20,736 bases of DNA, from positions 1 through 20,736 of the forward strand of contig DEPD01000146.1 in the NCBI GenBank assembly GCA_002358575.1, read 5' to 3'. Shown here piece after piece: positions 7,524 to 15,302 of this stretch. The DNA comes from Lachnospiraceae bacterium UBA3401. Its GTDB lineage: Bacteria; Bacillota; Clostridia; Lachnospirales; Lachnospiraceae. The notes beneath the pieces were generated by a model, which had not been told where the DNA came from, ran no database searches, and worked only from the letters and a program-made list of their open reading frames with translations. Every line of letters starts with the position of its first letter. The stretch's first letter is position 1. A program made the position numbers and the translations under genes.

Positions 7524-9962
7524 CTACCTTCCCAAAGCATGCCGCACATATGTGTCCAGTTCCTTGCCGTAAGCATACCACTCCGGCAGCACCTCTGTGC
7601 GCTCCATTAATTCACGTCCGGTCTTGTGGTGCAGATTCGCTGCCTGCTGTGCTATCTTATCCGTCTCTGCGGGTGTAAAATAGGCAAATGCCATCCGAAG
7701 CTGCGGCAATAATTCCATAAATTCCACTGCATCCACTTGTCCGAGAAAAACGTCAATTCTCTCAAGCATTTCACGTTCGATTAAAATCAAATCCCGCGCT
7801 GTAAAGAACAAACCACGGAAAAAGACCGCAGTCTTTAAGAGCTGCTCTTTTGTTCCTGTCAAATATCCCTGACACACTGCACCGACCGCCTGCGCATCTT
7901 CTCGTCCACCCCCGTAAAGAATCCCATGAATACAACCATTCAAACCTGCATGAATCTGTACATCCTCCTGCATCTGCTGCAACACTTCATAGAAATCCAC
8001 ACGTTCACTGGCATACTCCTGCCCTTTTCTTCCTGTAATCTGATACAGCAGTTTCAGCGCATTCATGCCCGCATCTAGCGCATCATCGCTCATCCGCGTA
8101 ATACTTGGAAGAAGTGTGACTACCTTTCTAACACCCGTGTGCAAAAGCGCACCAAACTGTAGCTCCGAATTGTAAAGTGTCCCTAGTTCCTCCATCATGG
8201 TCAGAGATTTAAGCGCATCTGCAATCGAATAAAAATCCATATCCTTCAATATTAATTCATGCACACGCTCATAAACCATTTCCAACTGACTAGAAATCCC
8301 CATCTCAAACACTTGTGTTAATAAAATCGCTGCGTCATCCGCTTTCGTATCCTGTAAAAGCTGTTCCTGCACAATACTGACAATTGCTTCCTCTATCGTT
8401 GCACCATGCACAGACACATCAATCAGAGCGGCAAATACCTGCGCACCATACTTGTATTTCCAAATTTCGCGAATTAAGTTACGATTCGTTCGCAGCTGTA
8501 AATTAGGTCCTTTTAACCGCTTTGCAAAATCTGCATGCAAAAAATTCAGCCGATGAAAAAACTTACTCATCTGCCTGTGCTTTTTGCTGGAAAAAATAGA
8601 AAGTGTCACTTCTTTTTCCAATGTACTATCCGTTCGGATACCAAATTCCCCACACTGATTCTGAAAATCCAAAATAATTGGTGGAACATCTGCCAATGTG
8701 CAGAGCGCACCAGAACCAGTCCCTGTCATCAGGCGCCTCAGTACGCGAACTGGCATATCCGATGATAGATTATATTCGCCCTTAACATAAGATGTTAGCA
8801 CTGCATCCTGCAACTCGTATGCACCAGGCTGTGGCTTTTCGCGCAGACTACTAAGCCCCTGTGCCATCTGCCACGCACAGATTTCATCATATGTGGAAAG
8901 TGCGCCGTCCTCCTTACGCACATTCTTTCCAGTAGTAACAAGAAGATCCAGCACTGCTGCCTCATATGGATTCCGGGTCTGGTCGGCAATCTCCTCCCAT
9001 ATTTTCTGATAAAAACCTGTGTAGGGCATACCACTCGCATAACCATTCAGCGCGTCTGCCGACTCCATGGAATAAGGCATCAGATACACACTTTCATCCT
9101 GTCCTGGAACATAATGTGCTATACTTTTTGCATAGCGAACCGTTTCCTGCCATTGTGCATCTGACAATCGCTCACGCAGCCCTGGTGTGTGAAATCCACC
9201 TGTAATTACAAGAATACGCTGTATTTTCTGTTGACTGCTCTCCTCTTTTATACTATCGACATGTTCTTGACTCTGCGACAACTCACTTCCACGCAGCACC
9301 TGTAAAGCAATTCGTGCAGCCATATGCTGTTCCCGCGCAAGGCATCCTTCACTCTGCAACACTTCCTCGGGCGTATTTTCCCGCGCAAGCGCACAGTAAG
9401 TATTTAAATGGGAAAACCAAAGATCACTGTCCTCATACATACCATTTATCTCAAAATACTTTTCCCAGAACTCATCAAAGTTGCGCATTCCTGTTTTTTC
9501 ACACAATTTTTCTATGTGCGCATTCCGCGCAAGCAGATAGTCGTCATTATAGTTGCGCGGTGCCTCCCCATTCCCCAATTTATCCGCTGATGCCGCCAGA
9601 ATATCTCCATAAGACAAATCAATAAAGGACACTGGTGTCCTATTTTTATCCGCCTCGCGCAGCGCTGTTAACTCTGGTGAATAGTCCAAAAATGGATAAT
9701 AGCACTTGTAATGTTGTTGTTCTTCCGATATCTTTTTTGCCTTGTCGTGATAGGAATAATAGATGGCAAACGGTGCACGCGTATCTTTGTGTACCATAAC
9801 TGGAAGCAAAGCATTCGCATTATCTGGCCCTTCCACCAAAACCGCATTGGGTTTCCATTCTGCAAAAATCTTCTGAATATGGAAAGAACACGCTGGGCTG
9901 TGATGGCGCACTGGTATTAGCATTATTTCAGCCATTTCCGCGCTTCGTAATATTCTTTCCAT
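7524..9962 (-). CDS. DUF5682-like large protein of the MoxR/vWA/SWIM module
   Basis: The 812-residue protein is assigned to the DUF5682 type from its context and its opening VRHHSPAC motif (18-25). It also shows VEGPDN at 43-48, REQHMAARI at 210-218 and TGGFHTPGL at 254-262. An early His, a following Glu, an R..xxM segment and a late GxxH resemble the arrangement in the TraB/ChaN/erythromycin-esterase superfamily. A metal- or His-dependent hydrolase-like N-terminal domain is therefore an attractive inference. The rest is mostly helical, possibly repeat-like. The ATG at 9962 follows AAGGTGG and overlaps the ATPase gene by 40 bases. A downstream ATG at 9923 overlaps the ATPase stop as TAATG and could be the true, coupled start; that product would begin just before the VRHHSPAC motif. 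Confidence 0.87.
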   Translation of the reverse strand: MERILRSAEMAEIMLIPVRHHSPACSFHIQKIFAEWKPNAVLVEGPDNANALLPVMVHKDTRAPFAIYYSYHDKAKKISEEQQHYKCYYPFLDYSPELTALREADKNRTPVSFIDLSYGDILAASADKLGNGEAPRNYNDDYLLARNAHIEKLCEKTGMRNFDEFWEKYFEINGMYEDSDLWFSHLNTYCALARENTPEEVLQSEGCLAREQHMAARIALQVLRGSELSQSQEHVDSIKEESSQQKIQRILVITGGFHTPGLRERLSDAQWQETVRYAKSIAHYVPGQDESVYLMPYSMESADALNGYASGMPYTGFYQKIWEEIADQTRNPYEAAVLDLLVTTGKNVRKEDGALSTYDEICAWQMAQGLSSLREKPQPGAYELQDAVLTSYVKGEYNLSSDMPVRVLRRLMTGTGSGALCTLADVPPIILDFQNQCGEFGIRTDSTLEKEVTLSIFSSKKHRQMSKFFHRLNFLHADFAKRLKGPNLQLRTNRNLIREIWKYKYGAQVFAALIDVSVHGATIEEAIVSIVQEQLLQDTKADDAAILLTQVFEMGISSQLEMVYERVHELILKDMDFYSIADALKSLTMMEELGTLYNSELQFGALLHTGVRKVVTLLPSITRMSDDALDAGMNALKLLYQITGRKGQEYASERVDFYEVLQQMQEDVQIHAGLNGCIHGILYGGGREDAQAVGAVCQGYLTGTKEQLLKTAVFFRGLFFTARDLILIEREMLERIDVFLGQVDAVEFMELLPQLRMAFAYFTPAETDKIAQQAANLHHKTGRELMERTEVLPEWYAYGKELDTYVRHALGR

Positions 9963-11041
9963 AATCCACCTTCTTTGTCGCTTTTTGCGCGCACCACTGT
10001 ATTGAAATAACCCTTTACTTTCTCCAAATCGTCCTTATCCTCCTTGGAGATGGCACCAACAAGATTCTGAACAAGACACTCCACATCAAGACGTCCTTCA
10101 CCATAATAATATCCTGTCAACATTGTTTGATAGTACACTGAAACTGCTTCCGCTGTACTCATCACTGCATTTGGCTTGTCAATTCGATGCCCATAGGAAG
10201 AAACACCTTCTCGCAGCTCATGATAAGTCGAAGCGAGAAGCTCTGCCACGTCTTCATCAACTTTCATATCCACATGATTTTCTTCCGCAAGCATACTGAC
10301 CTCATTCAATATTATCTGCTTCTCCAGAGAAACCTTTTTCACTGGCATAACAGTCTCGAAATTAAAGCGGCGCTTTAACGCGCTGCTCATTTCATTAACC
10401 CCTTTGTCTCTTGTATTTGCGGTTCCAATCACATTAAAACCTGGGCGCGCAAACAAGAAACCATCATCACCCAACTCTGGTACATTCAACACTTTATCAC
10501 TCAACACACTAATAAGACTATCTTGAATCTCCGCTGGTGTTCTTGTAATTTCCTCAAAACGGGTAAGGATTCCTTTTTCCATTCCTATGTAAAGCGGTGC
10601 TGGCACAAGCGCTTCTCTGCTTGGTCCTTTCGCGAGCAGCAACGCATAGTTCCAAGAATATTTAATCATATCCTCTGTTGTTCCCGCTGTTCCTTGTATT
10701 GTATTTTTGCTATTTCCGCTAATTGCGGCAGATAAAAGCTCTGAGAGCATTGTCTTTGCTGTCCCCGGCTCACCGACAAGCATCAGACCACGGTTGCCAG
10801 CTAATGTGACAATACAGCGCTCTACAAGCGCATCATTTCCAAAGTATTTTTTCTTAATTTGATAATTTTTCCGCTTATATTTAATAGGCTTTTCACTGCC
10901 CAAAATAAAGGTTCTAACTGCTTTTGGCGACATCTGCCAATTGTCGGGTTTTTTATTTCCTTGTTCCTCATCTGCTTTCTTTAACGCCTCAAGTTCCTCC
11001 TGATAACGCACTTCCACTGGGGGTTTTATTGTTTCCTGCAT
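9923..11041 (-). CDS. MoxR-type AAA+ ATPase
   Basis: The 372-residue ATPase has a Walker A GEPGTAKT at 90-97, a sensor-1 region with GTANTRD (206-212), and an arginine-finger-like ALKRRF at 221-226. This layout and the short helical C-terminal lid fit the MoxR branch of AAA+ proteins, which partner with vWA proteins as remodelling chaperones. The Walker B region reads ILTRFEE (158-164), where the usual acidic pair is preceded by Arg-Phe rather than a hydrophobic strand ending in DE. I believe this is common in this subfamily, so it is not evidence for inactivity. The ATG at 11041 has AAAGGA 7 bases upstream; an upstream frame to 11083 lacks a site. It is the first gene of the operon. Confidence 0.92.
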   Translation of the reverse strand: MQETIKPPVEVRYQEELEALKKADEEQGNKKPDNWQMSPKAVRTFILGSEKPIKYKRKNYQIKKKYFGNDALVERCIVTLAGNRGLMLVGEPGTAKTMLSELLSAAISGNSKNTIQGTAGTTEDMIKYSWNYALLLAKGPSREALVPAPLYIGMEKGILTRFEEITRTPAEIQDSLISVLSDKVLNVPELGDDGFLFARPGFNVIGTANTRDKGVNEMSSALKRRFNFETVMPVKKVSLEKQIILNEVSMLAEENHVDMKVDEDVAELLASTYHELREGVSSYGHRIDKPNAVMSTAEAVSVYYQTMLTGYYYGEGRLDVECLVQNLVGAISKEDKDDLEKVKGYFNTVVRAKSDKEGGLWKEYYEARKWLK

Positions 11042-11069
11042 TGTTTTGTCCTTTCTAAATATTGTACTA

Positions 11070-11145
11070 TTCAGCCATGTCATTCTTCATAAATCGCCTA
11101 AATATGTGTTTTTATCAATAATATTTGATGTTTGCTGGCGAACTA
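11070..11145. repeat. Degenerate copy of the upstream palindromic repeat, in the ATPase leader
   Basis: This stretch aligns by eye with 11226-11304. Both begin TTCAGCCAT, share TCATTC, TCGCC, CAATAA/ATT and TTTGCTGGCGA...TATTTCA, and differ by scattered substitutions and small gaps. The internal inverted repeat (ATAAATCGCC against GGCGAACTAT) is weaker than in the other copy. If the promoter at 11168-11197 is used, this copy would be transcribed as part of the 5' leader of the ATPase operon and could fold. Confidence 0.55.
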
Positions 11146-11167
11146 TTTCAATAGTTCTCTACCTACT

Positions 11168-11197
11168 ATTATAAACACTATTGATTGTGATAGGCAA
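11168..11197 (-). promoter_or_regulatory. Candidate promoter of the MoxR/vWA/R-M/SWIM operon
   Basis: On the minus strand, TTGCCT (11192-11197) and TATAAT (11168-11173) are separated by 18 bases. A start near 11161 would give a leader of about 120 nt before the ATPase ATG, containing the degenerate repeat copy at 11070-11145. No equally good alternative lies closer to the gene. Assignment is by motif only. Confidence 0.5.
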
Positions 11198-11218
11198 GTA
11201 AAATTACGTAGAAAACAT

Positions 11219-11405
11219 GTAACAGTTCAGCCATATCATTCATAAGTCGCCAGAGTGTACATTTTAACCAATAACATTCGGTTTTTGCTGGCGACTTATT
11301 TCATGACGGGCGTCTGCCCTATAGAATTAATTGTACAAATTGCCCTTTGTGAGCAAGCTCCCACATACAATTTGCACAATTAATTCTGCATGGCTGAACT
11401 ATTAC
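11219..11405. mobile_element. MITE-like element with 16-bp terminal inverted repeats
   Basis: The ends GTAACAGTTCAGCCAT (11219-11234) and ATGGCTGAACTATTAC (11390-11405) are inverted repeats matching at 15 of 16 positions. Inside are two further palindromes: ATAAGTCGCCAG (from 11242) pairing with CTGGCGACTTAT (to 11299), and a 20-bp pair at 11323-11342 / 11368-11387 with one mismatch. A short GGGC/GCCC hairpin lies between them. There is no coding capacity. The flanks look alike (ATTACG...AAAACAT on both sides) but are too AT-rich to call a target duplication. A degenerate left half recurs at 11070-11145. It could be a non-autonomous mobile element or a structured regulatory element. Confidence 0.55.
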
Positions 11406-11648
11406 GAAAACATTATAAACCAGTCACTATTCATCGCATGAGAATTTTTATAATTTTCCACTGTACTAGCCGAGGGCGGTTCATGCAAAACAAAGGGATA
11501 GGCAAAACAGACGCTAATTGCAAAAAATATTTCAGCAAATTTAGATTGAATTTTGTATGTGTTTATAATAAAATAATCATATTAAATCATTGAATAAATT
11601 AGAACATTTTATCTGTTAGAAAATTCACAATTGGAGCTTTAAAAAGAA
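11406..11648 (+). promoter_or_regulatory. Intergenic leader of the acetyltransferase gene, weak promoter
   Basis: No gene is supported here. A TATAAT at 11564-11569 lies 17 bases after TTAGAT (11541-11546), a poor -35 match, and could drive the acetyltransferase gene at 11649. The remainder is AT-rich with no recognisable structure. Confidence 0.35.
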
Positions 11649-12179
11649 ATGGAAATGGAATATATATTTGAAACACAAAATTTGAAAGTTAGAAAATTTA
11701 AGCTAGAAGATGCCAGATGCTTATATGAAAATCATTTGGAAGAAGAAGTAAAAAAGTGGTTTCCAAATGAAAGCTATGCAGATATGGAAGAAACCAAAGA
11801 CGCAATTAAATTTTATATAGACTGTGTGAATAATAAACATTTACCATATGTATTAGCGGTTGAATTAAAGAACACAGGGGAATTAATAGGCGATACAGGG
11901 GTAAATAAAACTGACGAAAATTCCAATGAATTAGAAATAGGTTACACAATATGTAAAAAATATAGTGGAAAAGGATATGCTACTGAGCTTTTAAAAGCTA
12001 TAACAGAATTTATAACACGCACTTTTGGAATAAACATTTTATATGGACGTGTTATTCGTGGAAATAGTGCTTCTGTGAGAGTTCTTGAAAAAAATGGTTA
12101 CAAATTTGTTCGGGAAGAATTTGGAGCAGACGATGACCCTTATGGTAATGGAATGTTAATCTACAAAAAAATATGTTAA
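11649..12179 (+). CDS. GNAT-family N-acetyltransferase (RimJ/RimL-like)
   Basis: The 176-residue protein has the GNAT fold layout of the RimJ/RimL-like branch. LKVRKFKLEDA (12-22) lies near the N-terminus, the acetyl-CoA pyrophosphate-binding segment KKYSGKGYATE is at 103-113 (Q/RxxGxG/A equivalent), and NSASVRVLEKNGY is at 139-151, typical of motif B. It would transfer an acetyl group from acetyl-CoA to an amine; the substrate (small molecule, peptide or protein N-terminus) cannot be read from sequence. It is a single plus-strand gene between two minus-strand blocks. Either ATG 11649 or ATG 11655 could be the start, with GGAG about 12 bases before the first. The composition is visibly AT-rich, which fits accessory DNA. 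Confidence 0.9.
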   Translation: MEMEYIFETQNLKVRKFKLEDARCLYENHLEEEVKKWFPNESYADMEETKDAIKFYIDCVNNKHLPYVLAVELKNTGELIGDTGVNKTDENSNELEIGYTICKKYSGKGYATELLKAITEFITRTFGINILYGRVIRGNSASVRVLEKNGYKFVREEFGADDDPYGNGMLIYKKIC

Positions 12180-12261
12180 ATTCCCGTTTTGAATCTTCTT
12201 TCCCTTTGCGTAATGATTATCTTAACCAGTGGACTTTAGTATTCGGCTAATTGCAGACCGC

Positions 12262-12286
12262 GGAATGCGCCTGTATTGCGCATTCC
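12262..12286. repeat. Perfect 9-bp GC-rich hairpin between convergent genes
   Basis: GGAATGCGC (12262-12270) and GCGCATTCC (12278-12286) pair perfectly around a 7-base loop. It sits between the ends of the convergent acetyltransferase and lipoprotein genes and may terminate or stabilise both transcripts. Neither strand has a following T-run, so a classical intrinsic terminator is doubtful. A REP-like repeat is another possibility. Confidence 0.55.
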
Positions 12287-12338
12287 TGCCCCGTGAAAAG
12301 TAGCTTTAAATTCTCTAATAAAAAGCAATAATACTATT

Positions 12339-13406
12339 TCAACTATCGGAAATATTTTTATCCTCCTCAATCCACCACTTTATGATTTCTGGCGTACCAT
12401 CTTCCTTCCATGTAATCAAAAACTGTGCAGTCGCAACATTATGTACGTTTCCACCCTCACCATTTAAATATTCCGAAGCCTGCAATACCATTTTTTTATT
12501 GTACTCTACTGCACATAGGTTATAAAATCCCCGCACTTCACTTCCCACGCTGCGCGCTGTATTTGGCAAATCCTCCCACATATTCTCAGCTTGAAAAGAA
12601 ATCGTTTCATCAAAATATGGGCAAAAGGCACTGTACTGATTTTTTTCTGGCTCCTGAAACACTTCTATTTTAATCCCACAGTCATAATCCTCATCAAAAT
12701 CGGAAGGTAATTGCATTCTTTCAATACCATGCTTTTCAGAATTGTCTGTCAATGAATTTCTGTATTTAAAAATTGCTTTATAGGAATCTCCTACTGCACC
12801 ACAGCCTGTCCCCTGTGCACTAAACACAATCTCCATATTTCCATCATTGTCAAGGTCCTCCCAAAAGGTATCAAACCAACCATAATAAGAACACATTTCT
12901 TCTGAAAAACAATAAGGCGCATTATCATTCATATAAAACCATAGACCACCAGAACCATAAAATGGCATTTCCTGCGCATCAAGCACCATAACCAGCATAT
13001 CCACCTGTCCGTTTTTATCAATATCATCTATCTGAAGTCCTGTAAGTGCCATCTTTCCTTCCTGAAAAAGATTGTCTTCCATTAAAATCTGAAAATATTT
13101 CTCTGCTGCCTGTTTGTCATACCCTTGTTTTTTTGCCTCCTCATAAAACATTTTCTCATTTTGTTCCATCTGCTTTTCAGGAGAATACTCTTCTTGAGTC
13201 GTCTCCTCCTGTGATTCCTCCTGCAAAGAGCTTTCTTGTTCTTCCTCATGATCTGTAGTTTGTACTATTTCTGACTGCTCCACTAAAATATTTGTGGACG
13301 TTTCCAAAGGTACATTTGTCTCCTGATCGGATACACAACCAAACGTAACGCCCACACATAACAACATCATGCATATATATTTTGTTTTCTCAACTCGTTT
13401 TTTCAT
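12339..13406 (-). CDS. Putative lipoprotein with two Asp-rich calcium-loop motifs
   Basis: The 355-residue protein starts with a basic n-region, a hydrophobic stretch (11-22) and Cys24 in VTFGC, a loose lipobox, so it is probably an exported lipoprotein. An acidic Glu/Gln/Ser/Thr linker (about 40-80) follows, suited to spacing a domain from the membrane. Two Asp/Asn loops, DIDKNGQVD (128-136) and DLDNDGNME (184-192), resemble the DxDxNG calcium loops seen in EF-hand, dockerin and FG-GAP-type repeats. Function unknown. The ATG at 13406 has an AGGAGG site about 12 bases upstream. Upstream lie a candidate promoter, a palindromic element and an 11-bp repeat array that may regulate it. Confidence 0.82.
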   Translation of the reverse strand: MKKRVEKTKYICMMLLCVGVTFGCVSDQETNVPLETSTNILVEQSEIVQTTDHEEEQESSLQEESQEETTQEEYSPEKQMEQNEKMFYEEAKKQGYDKQAAEKYFQILMEDNLFQEGKMALTGLQIDDIDKNGQVDMLVMVLDAQEMPFYGSGGLWFYMNDNAPYCFSEEMCSYYGWFDTFWEDLDNDGNMEIVFSAQGTGCGAVGDSYKAIFKYRNSLTDNSEKHGIERMQLPSDFDEDYDCGIKIEVFQEPEKNQYSAFCPYFDETISFQAENMWEDLPNTARSVGSEVRGFYNLCAVEYNKKMVLQASEYLNGEGGNVHNVATAQFLITWKEDGTPEIIKWWIEEDKNISDS

Positions 13407-13431
13407 GATTTCTTTTCCTCCTGTGTCCGCC

Positions 13432-13460
13432 TATATATCCTGAAACGTTCTTTATCGCAA
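13432..13460 (-). promoter_or_regulatory. Candidate proximal promoter of the lipoprotein gene
   Basis: On the minus strand TTGCGA (13455-13460) and TATATA (13432-13437) are spaced by 17 bases. This predicts a start about 20 nt before the lipoprotein ATG, just room for its AGGAGG site. The -35 box is only a partial match. Confidence 0.4.
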
Positions 13461-13502
13461 TCAAGCGGAGATTAACGCTCACTATCTTAAAATGATATTT
13501 TA

Positions 13503-13664
13503 TGATTAGGAGGTCAAAAGGTCCATTTTCATTGTAGAGATAATTTTTTCAAGATTGTGCCACAATATCTTGAGGCGATGCGGCGCATCGTTGATAGATA
13601 TTGTGGTGCAAGATTGGAAAAATTAGCCTGCAAGGGAAATTCAGACCTTTTGACACCCTAATCA
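13503..13664. mobile_element. MITE-like 162-bp palindromic element
   Basis: The left arm from 13503 (TGATTAGG) is complementary almost to the centre to the right arm ending at 13664 (CCTAATCA). Conserved blocks include TCAAAAGGTC / GACCTTTTGA and ACAATATCT / AGATATTGT, and the tip is a CGATGC/GCATCG hairpin near 13577-13590. The sequence TTTTA flanks both ends (13498-13502 and 13665-13669), as expected for a 5-bp target duplication, though AT-richness weakens this. No coding capacity. Most simply it is a non-autonomous miniature element, inserted upstream of the lipoprotein gene. Confidence 0.65.
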
Positions 13665-13674
13665 TTTTATATTA

Positions 13675-13680
13675 CTTATA
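13675..13680 (-). promoter_or_regulatory. Possible distal -10 box next to the 11-bp repeat array
   Basis: TATAAG (minus strand) lies 17 bases from CTGTGT (13698-13703), a very poor -35 match that abuts the repeat array at 13703-13746. A weak -35 with an adjacent operator is what an activator-dependent promoter would look like. It would read through the palindromic element into the lipoprotein gene. Confidence 0.3.
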
Positions 13681-13702
13681 GATAACGATATTATTTTACA
13701 CA

Positions 13703-13746
13703 GGATTTGCATCATGATTGTATCGAAATTGCATCAAAGTTGCATC
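13703..13746. promoter_or_regulatory. Four tandem 11-bp direct repeats, operator-like
   Basis: Four contiguous units end in TTGCATC or the variant TTGTATC: 13703-13713, 13714-13724, 13725-13735 and 13736-13746. The 11-bp period places each copy on the same face of the helix. Direct repeats with this spacing are typical operators of OmpR/PhoB-family response regulators. The array lies upstream of the lipoprotein gene and just downstream of the YwqK-like pseudogene on the minus strand. Confidence 0.5.
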
Positions 13747-13759
13747 ATAAATCTAGAAC

Positions 13760-14318
13760 TTATGTTTGAATAACTTTTTTAGAACAAAACAGAATTTCTT
13801 TATTCTTTTTTTCTAATTGACATCGTTTCCTTATCTGCACGATTCTCTCTTTGTTTGCCGCATAATTCATTGGAATCAATCCAGCATCTGCTCTTTTCCA
13901 AGTTTCTCTTACTTTGCCATCTTCCGTATAATAATAACAATGATGCTGCCATTGTTCCCCTTCTTCCAATATCCATATCTCCTGCTGCTTGCCTTGTTCT
14001 GTATAACTGTAAAAATCTATAATACTCATCAATTGCAGTTGCAATATTCATAATCTGACCATTTCTATAATATTCAATTGATAGTCCATTATTTCGATTT
14101 TCATTCACTTCGTGATACATTTCCAGACAGCCTTCAAAATCATAATATATTTTTTCAATTCCCTCCATAATTCCATTTACAATATCACATTCTCTTGATA
14201 ATTTTCCCTTAAAATATTCCTCAAGATGACCAGTAAACGGGATTGTACAACCTTTATCTACATAATATGTCGGATTTCCATTTTTATATTTTCCCTCATA
14301 TAAATCATTACAATTCAT
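13760..14318 (-). pseudogene. Frameshifted YwqK/MORN-like gene
   Basis: The N-terminal part (from ATG 14318) reads MORN-like repeats: YEGKYKNGNPTYYV, then FTGHLEEYFKGKL, GIMEGIEKIYYDFEG and GLSIEYYRNGQI, as in YwqK-family proteins often annotated as antitoxins or immunity factors. After residue about 95 (near 14035) this frame loses the pattern and becomes low-quality sequence ending at 13800. A second frame takes over with IIDFYSYTEQGKQQE and CYYYTEDGKVRETW, clearly continuing the same repeats, and stops at 13760. A net one-base shift near 14030-14050 explains both. It may be a real inactivating mutation or an assembly error. A GGAG lies about 12 bases before the ATG. Confidence 0.75.
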
Positions 14319-14493
14319 TTTCTAATTTTCTCCATTACATCATCTGTATTACCAACATTAACAACTATATATAGTGATCAGACATTTTTGTTGTAATTCT
14401 TATGACTAATTCAGTACATACCTGATAGAGAATTTGATGCACATTAAAGCTATATGGACAAACATTATTGTAAGAACATATTACTTAGATTTA

Positions 14494-15114
14494 TCATTTC
14501 CAAAACTTGTATTTCATGTACTGCTTTACTCTTTTTTTAATTTCAATATTACTATGTTTTTCTTGAACATACTTTATATCGTCATCTATGATACGAATTT
14601 CATTTAAAAGTATTGGATGTTCTTCTGCTCGTTTATCCTTTAAGTTCTCAATCTGATACAAGTCACACAAATATGTGAATATAAATTCAGCAGGAATTGT
14701 TGCATATCTGGCAATCTGCCTATTATTTTTCGTCCTAAAACTACCTGATAACTCCTCAATAAAATAATACCATCGTTCAATATATGTGTGCACTAATCCC
14801 ATAAGACAACTATCCTGCTCATTATAATTATCTGAAAAATCATAATGATTTAATATGGGAATAAACCAGTTACATAGGCAAATCCCTTTGTCAATCTTTT
14901 TATTGATCCCCATATCATTATATAATAATTTCTTAAGTCCACCATGTATATAAATTGAAAAATCTGAGGCATGTTCAAAATTATAATGAGTGGCTATATG
15001 TTTGCCGAGTTGCGTCGTCCTTGCCATTCCCATCAATCCTAATAATACACATTGTTCGCATTTCATGTTTAATGTCAAATTTAATATCTCTTGTTTTTTC
15101 TCTGCACCTAACAT
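14494..15114 (-). CDS. Immunity-array protein, paralogue A
   Basis: The 206-residue, mostly helical protein has no signal or membrane segment, and I do not recognise its family. It is clearly paralogous to the gene at 17646-18278. Both share an N-terminal CEQC[VI]LLG[LI]MGMART block (A: near residue 20), an IExWYYFI segment in the middle and a KQYMKYKFWK-like C-terminus. Start chosen at ATG 15114, preceded by AAGGGG six bases upstream; a TTG at 15129 lies inside that site. It stands in a run of small immunity-like genes, so protection against a specific toxin is the favoured but unproven role. Confidence 0.8.
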   Translation of the reverse strand: MLGAEKKQEILNLTLNMKCEQCVLLGLMGMARTTQLGKHIATHYNFEHASDFSIYIHGGLKKLLYNDMGINKKIDKGICLCNWFIPILNHYDFSDNYNEQDSCLMGLVHTYIERWYYFIEELSGSFRTKNNRQIARYATIPAEFIFTYLCDLYQIENLKDKRAEEHPILLNEIRIIDDDIKYVQEKHSNIEIKKRVKQYMKYKFWK

Positions 15115-15197
15115 TATTATCCCCTTCAACCCAGCGAAAAATAAATCCTATTCTTTGTACACAACTATCTGCAAACTTAAAATGACTAATTACTTTT

Positions 15198-15302
15198 TCA
15201 TTCGCCAAAATCGTGGTATCGCACTTTTACGCCTGCTAACACAGTCATCTTATGTTCATAAAAGAGTGAGTTGCTAGTCCCACAGATGGAAATACTTATA
15301 AA
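15198..15302 (-). other. In-frame extension after the Imm22-like stop, possible gene remnant
   Basis: Directly after the TGA of the Imm22-like gene, the same frame stays open for 34 codons and reads protein-like sequence including SLFYEHKM and VKVRYHDFGE before its own TGA. No start or Shine-Dalgarno sequence suits it as an independent gene. It could be the tail of a former gene that was replaced, or chance. Confidence 0.2.

Noticed and set aside
11401..11421. Target-site duplication matching 11203-11223 around the MITE-like element
   Set aside because: The similarity is imperfect and AT-rich, and it overlaps the extended inverted repeat; not reliable evidence of transposition.
11390..11593. 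67-codon plus-strand frame
   Set aside because: It begins inside the terminal inverted repeat of the MITE-like element, has no ribosome binding site and no protein-like pattern.
12262..12286. Classical intrinsic terminator
   Set aside because: The stem is perfect, but no T-run follows on either strand.
13703..13746. Short CRISPR-like array
   Set aside because: Repeats are contiguous 11-bp units with no spacers and no cas genes nearby; an operator is a better explanation.
14990..15277. 95-codon plus-strand frame opposite the paralogue A gene
   Set aside because: It overlaps the conserved N-terminus of the paralogue, lacks a convincing start and has biased shadow-like composition.
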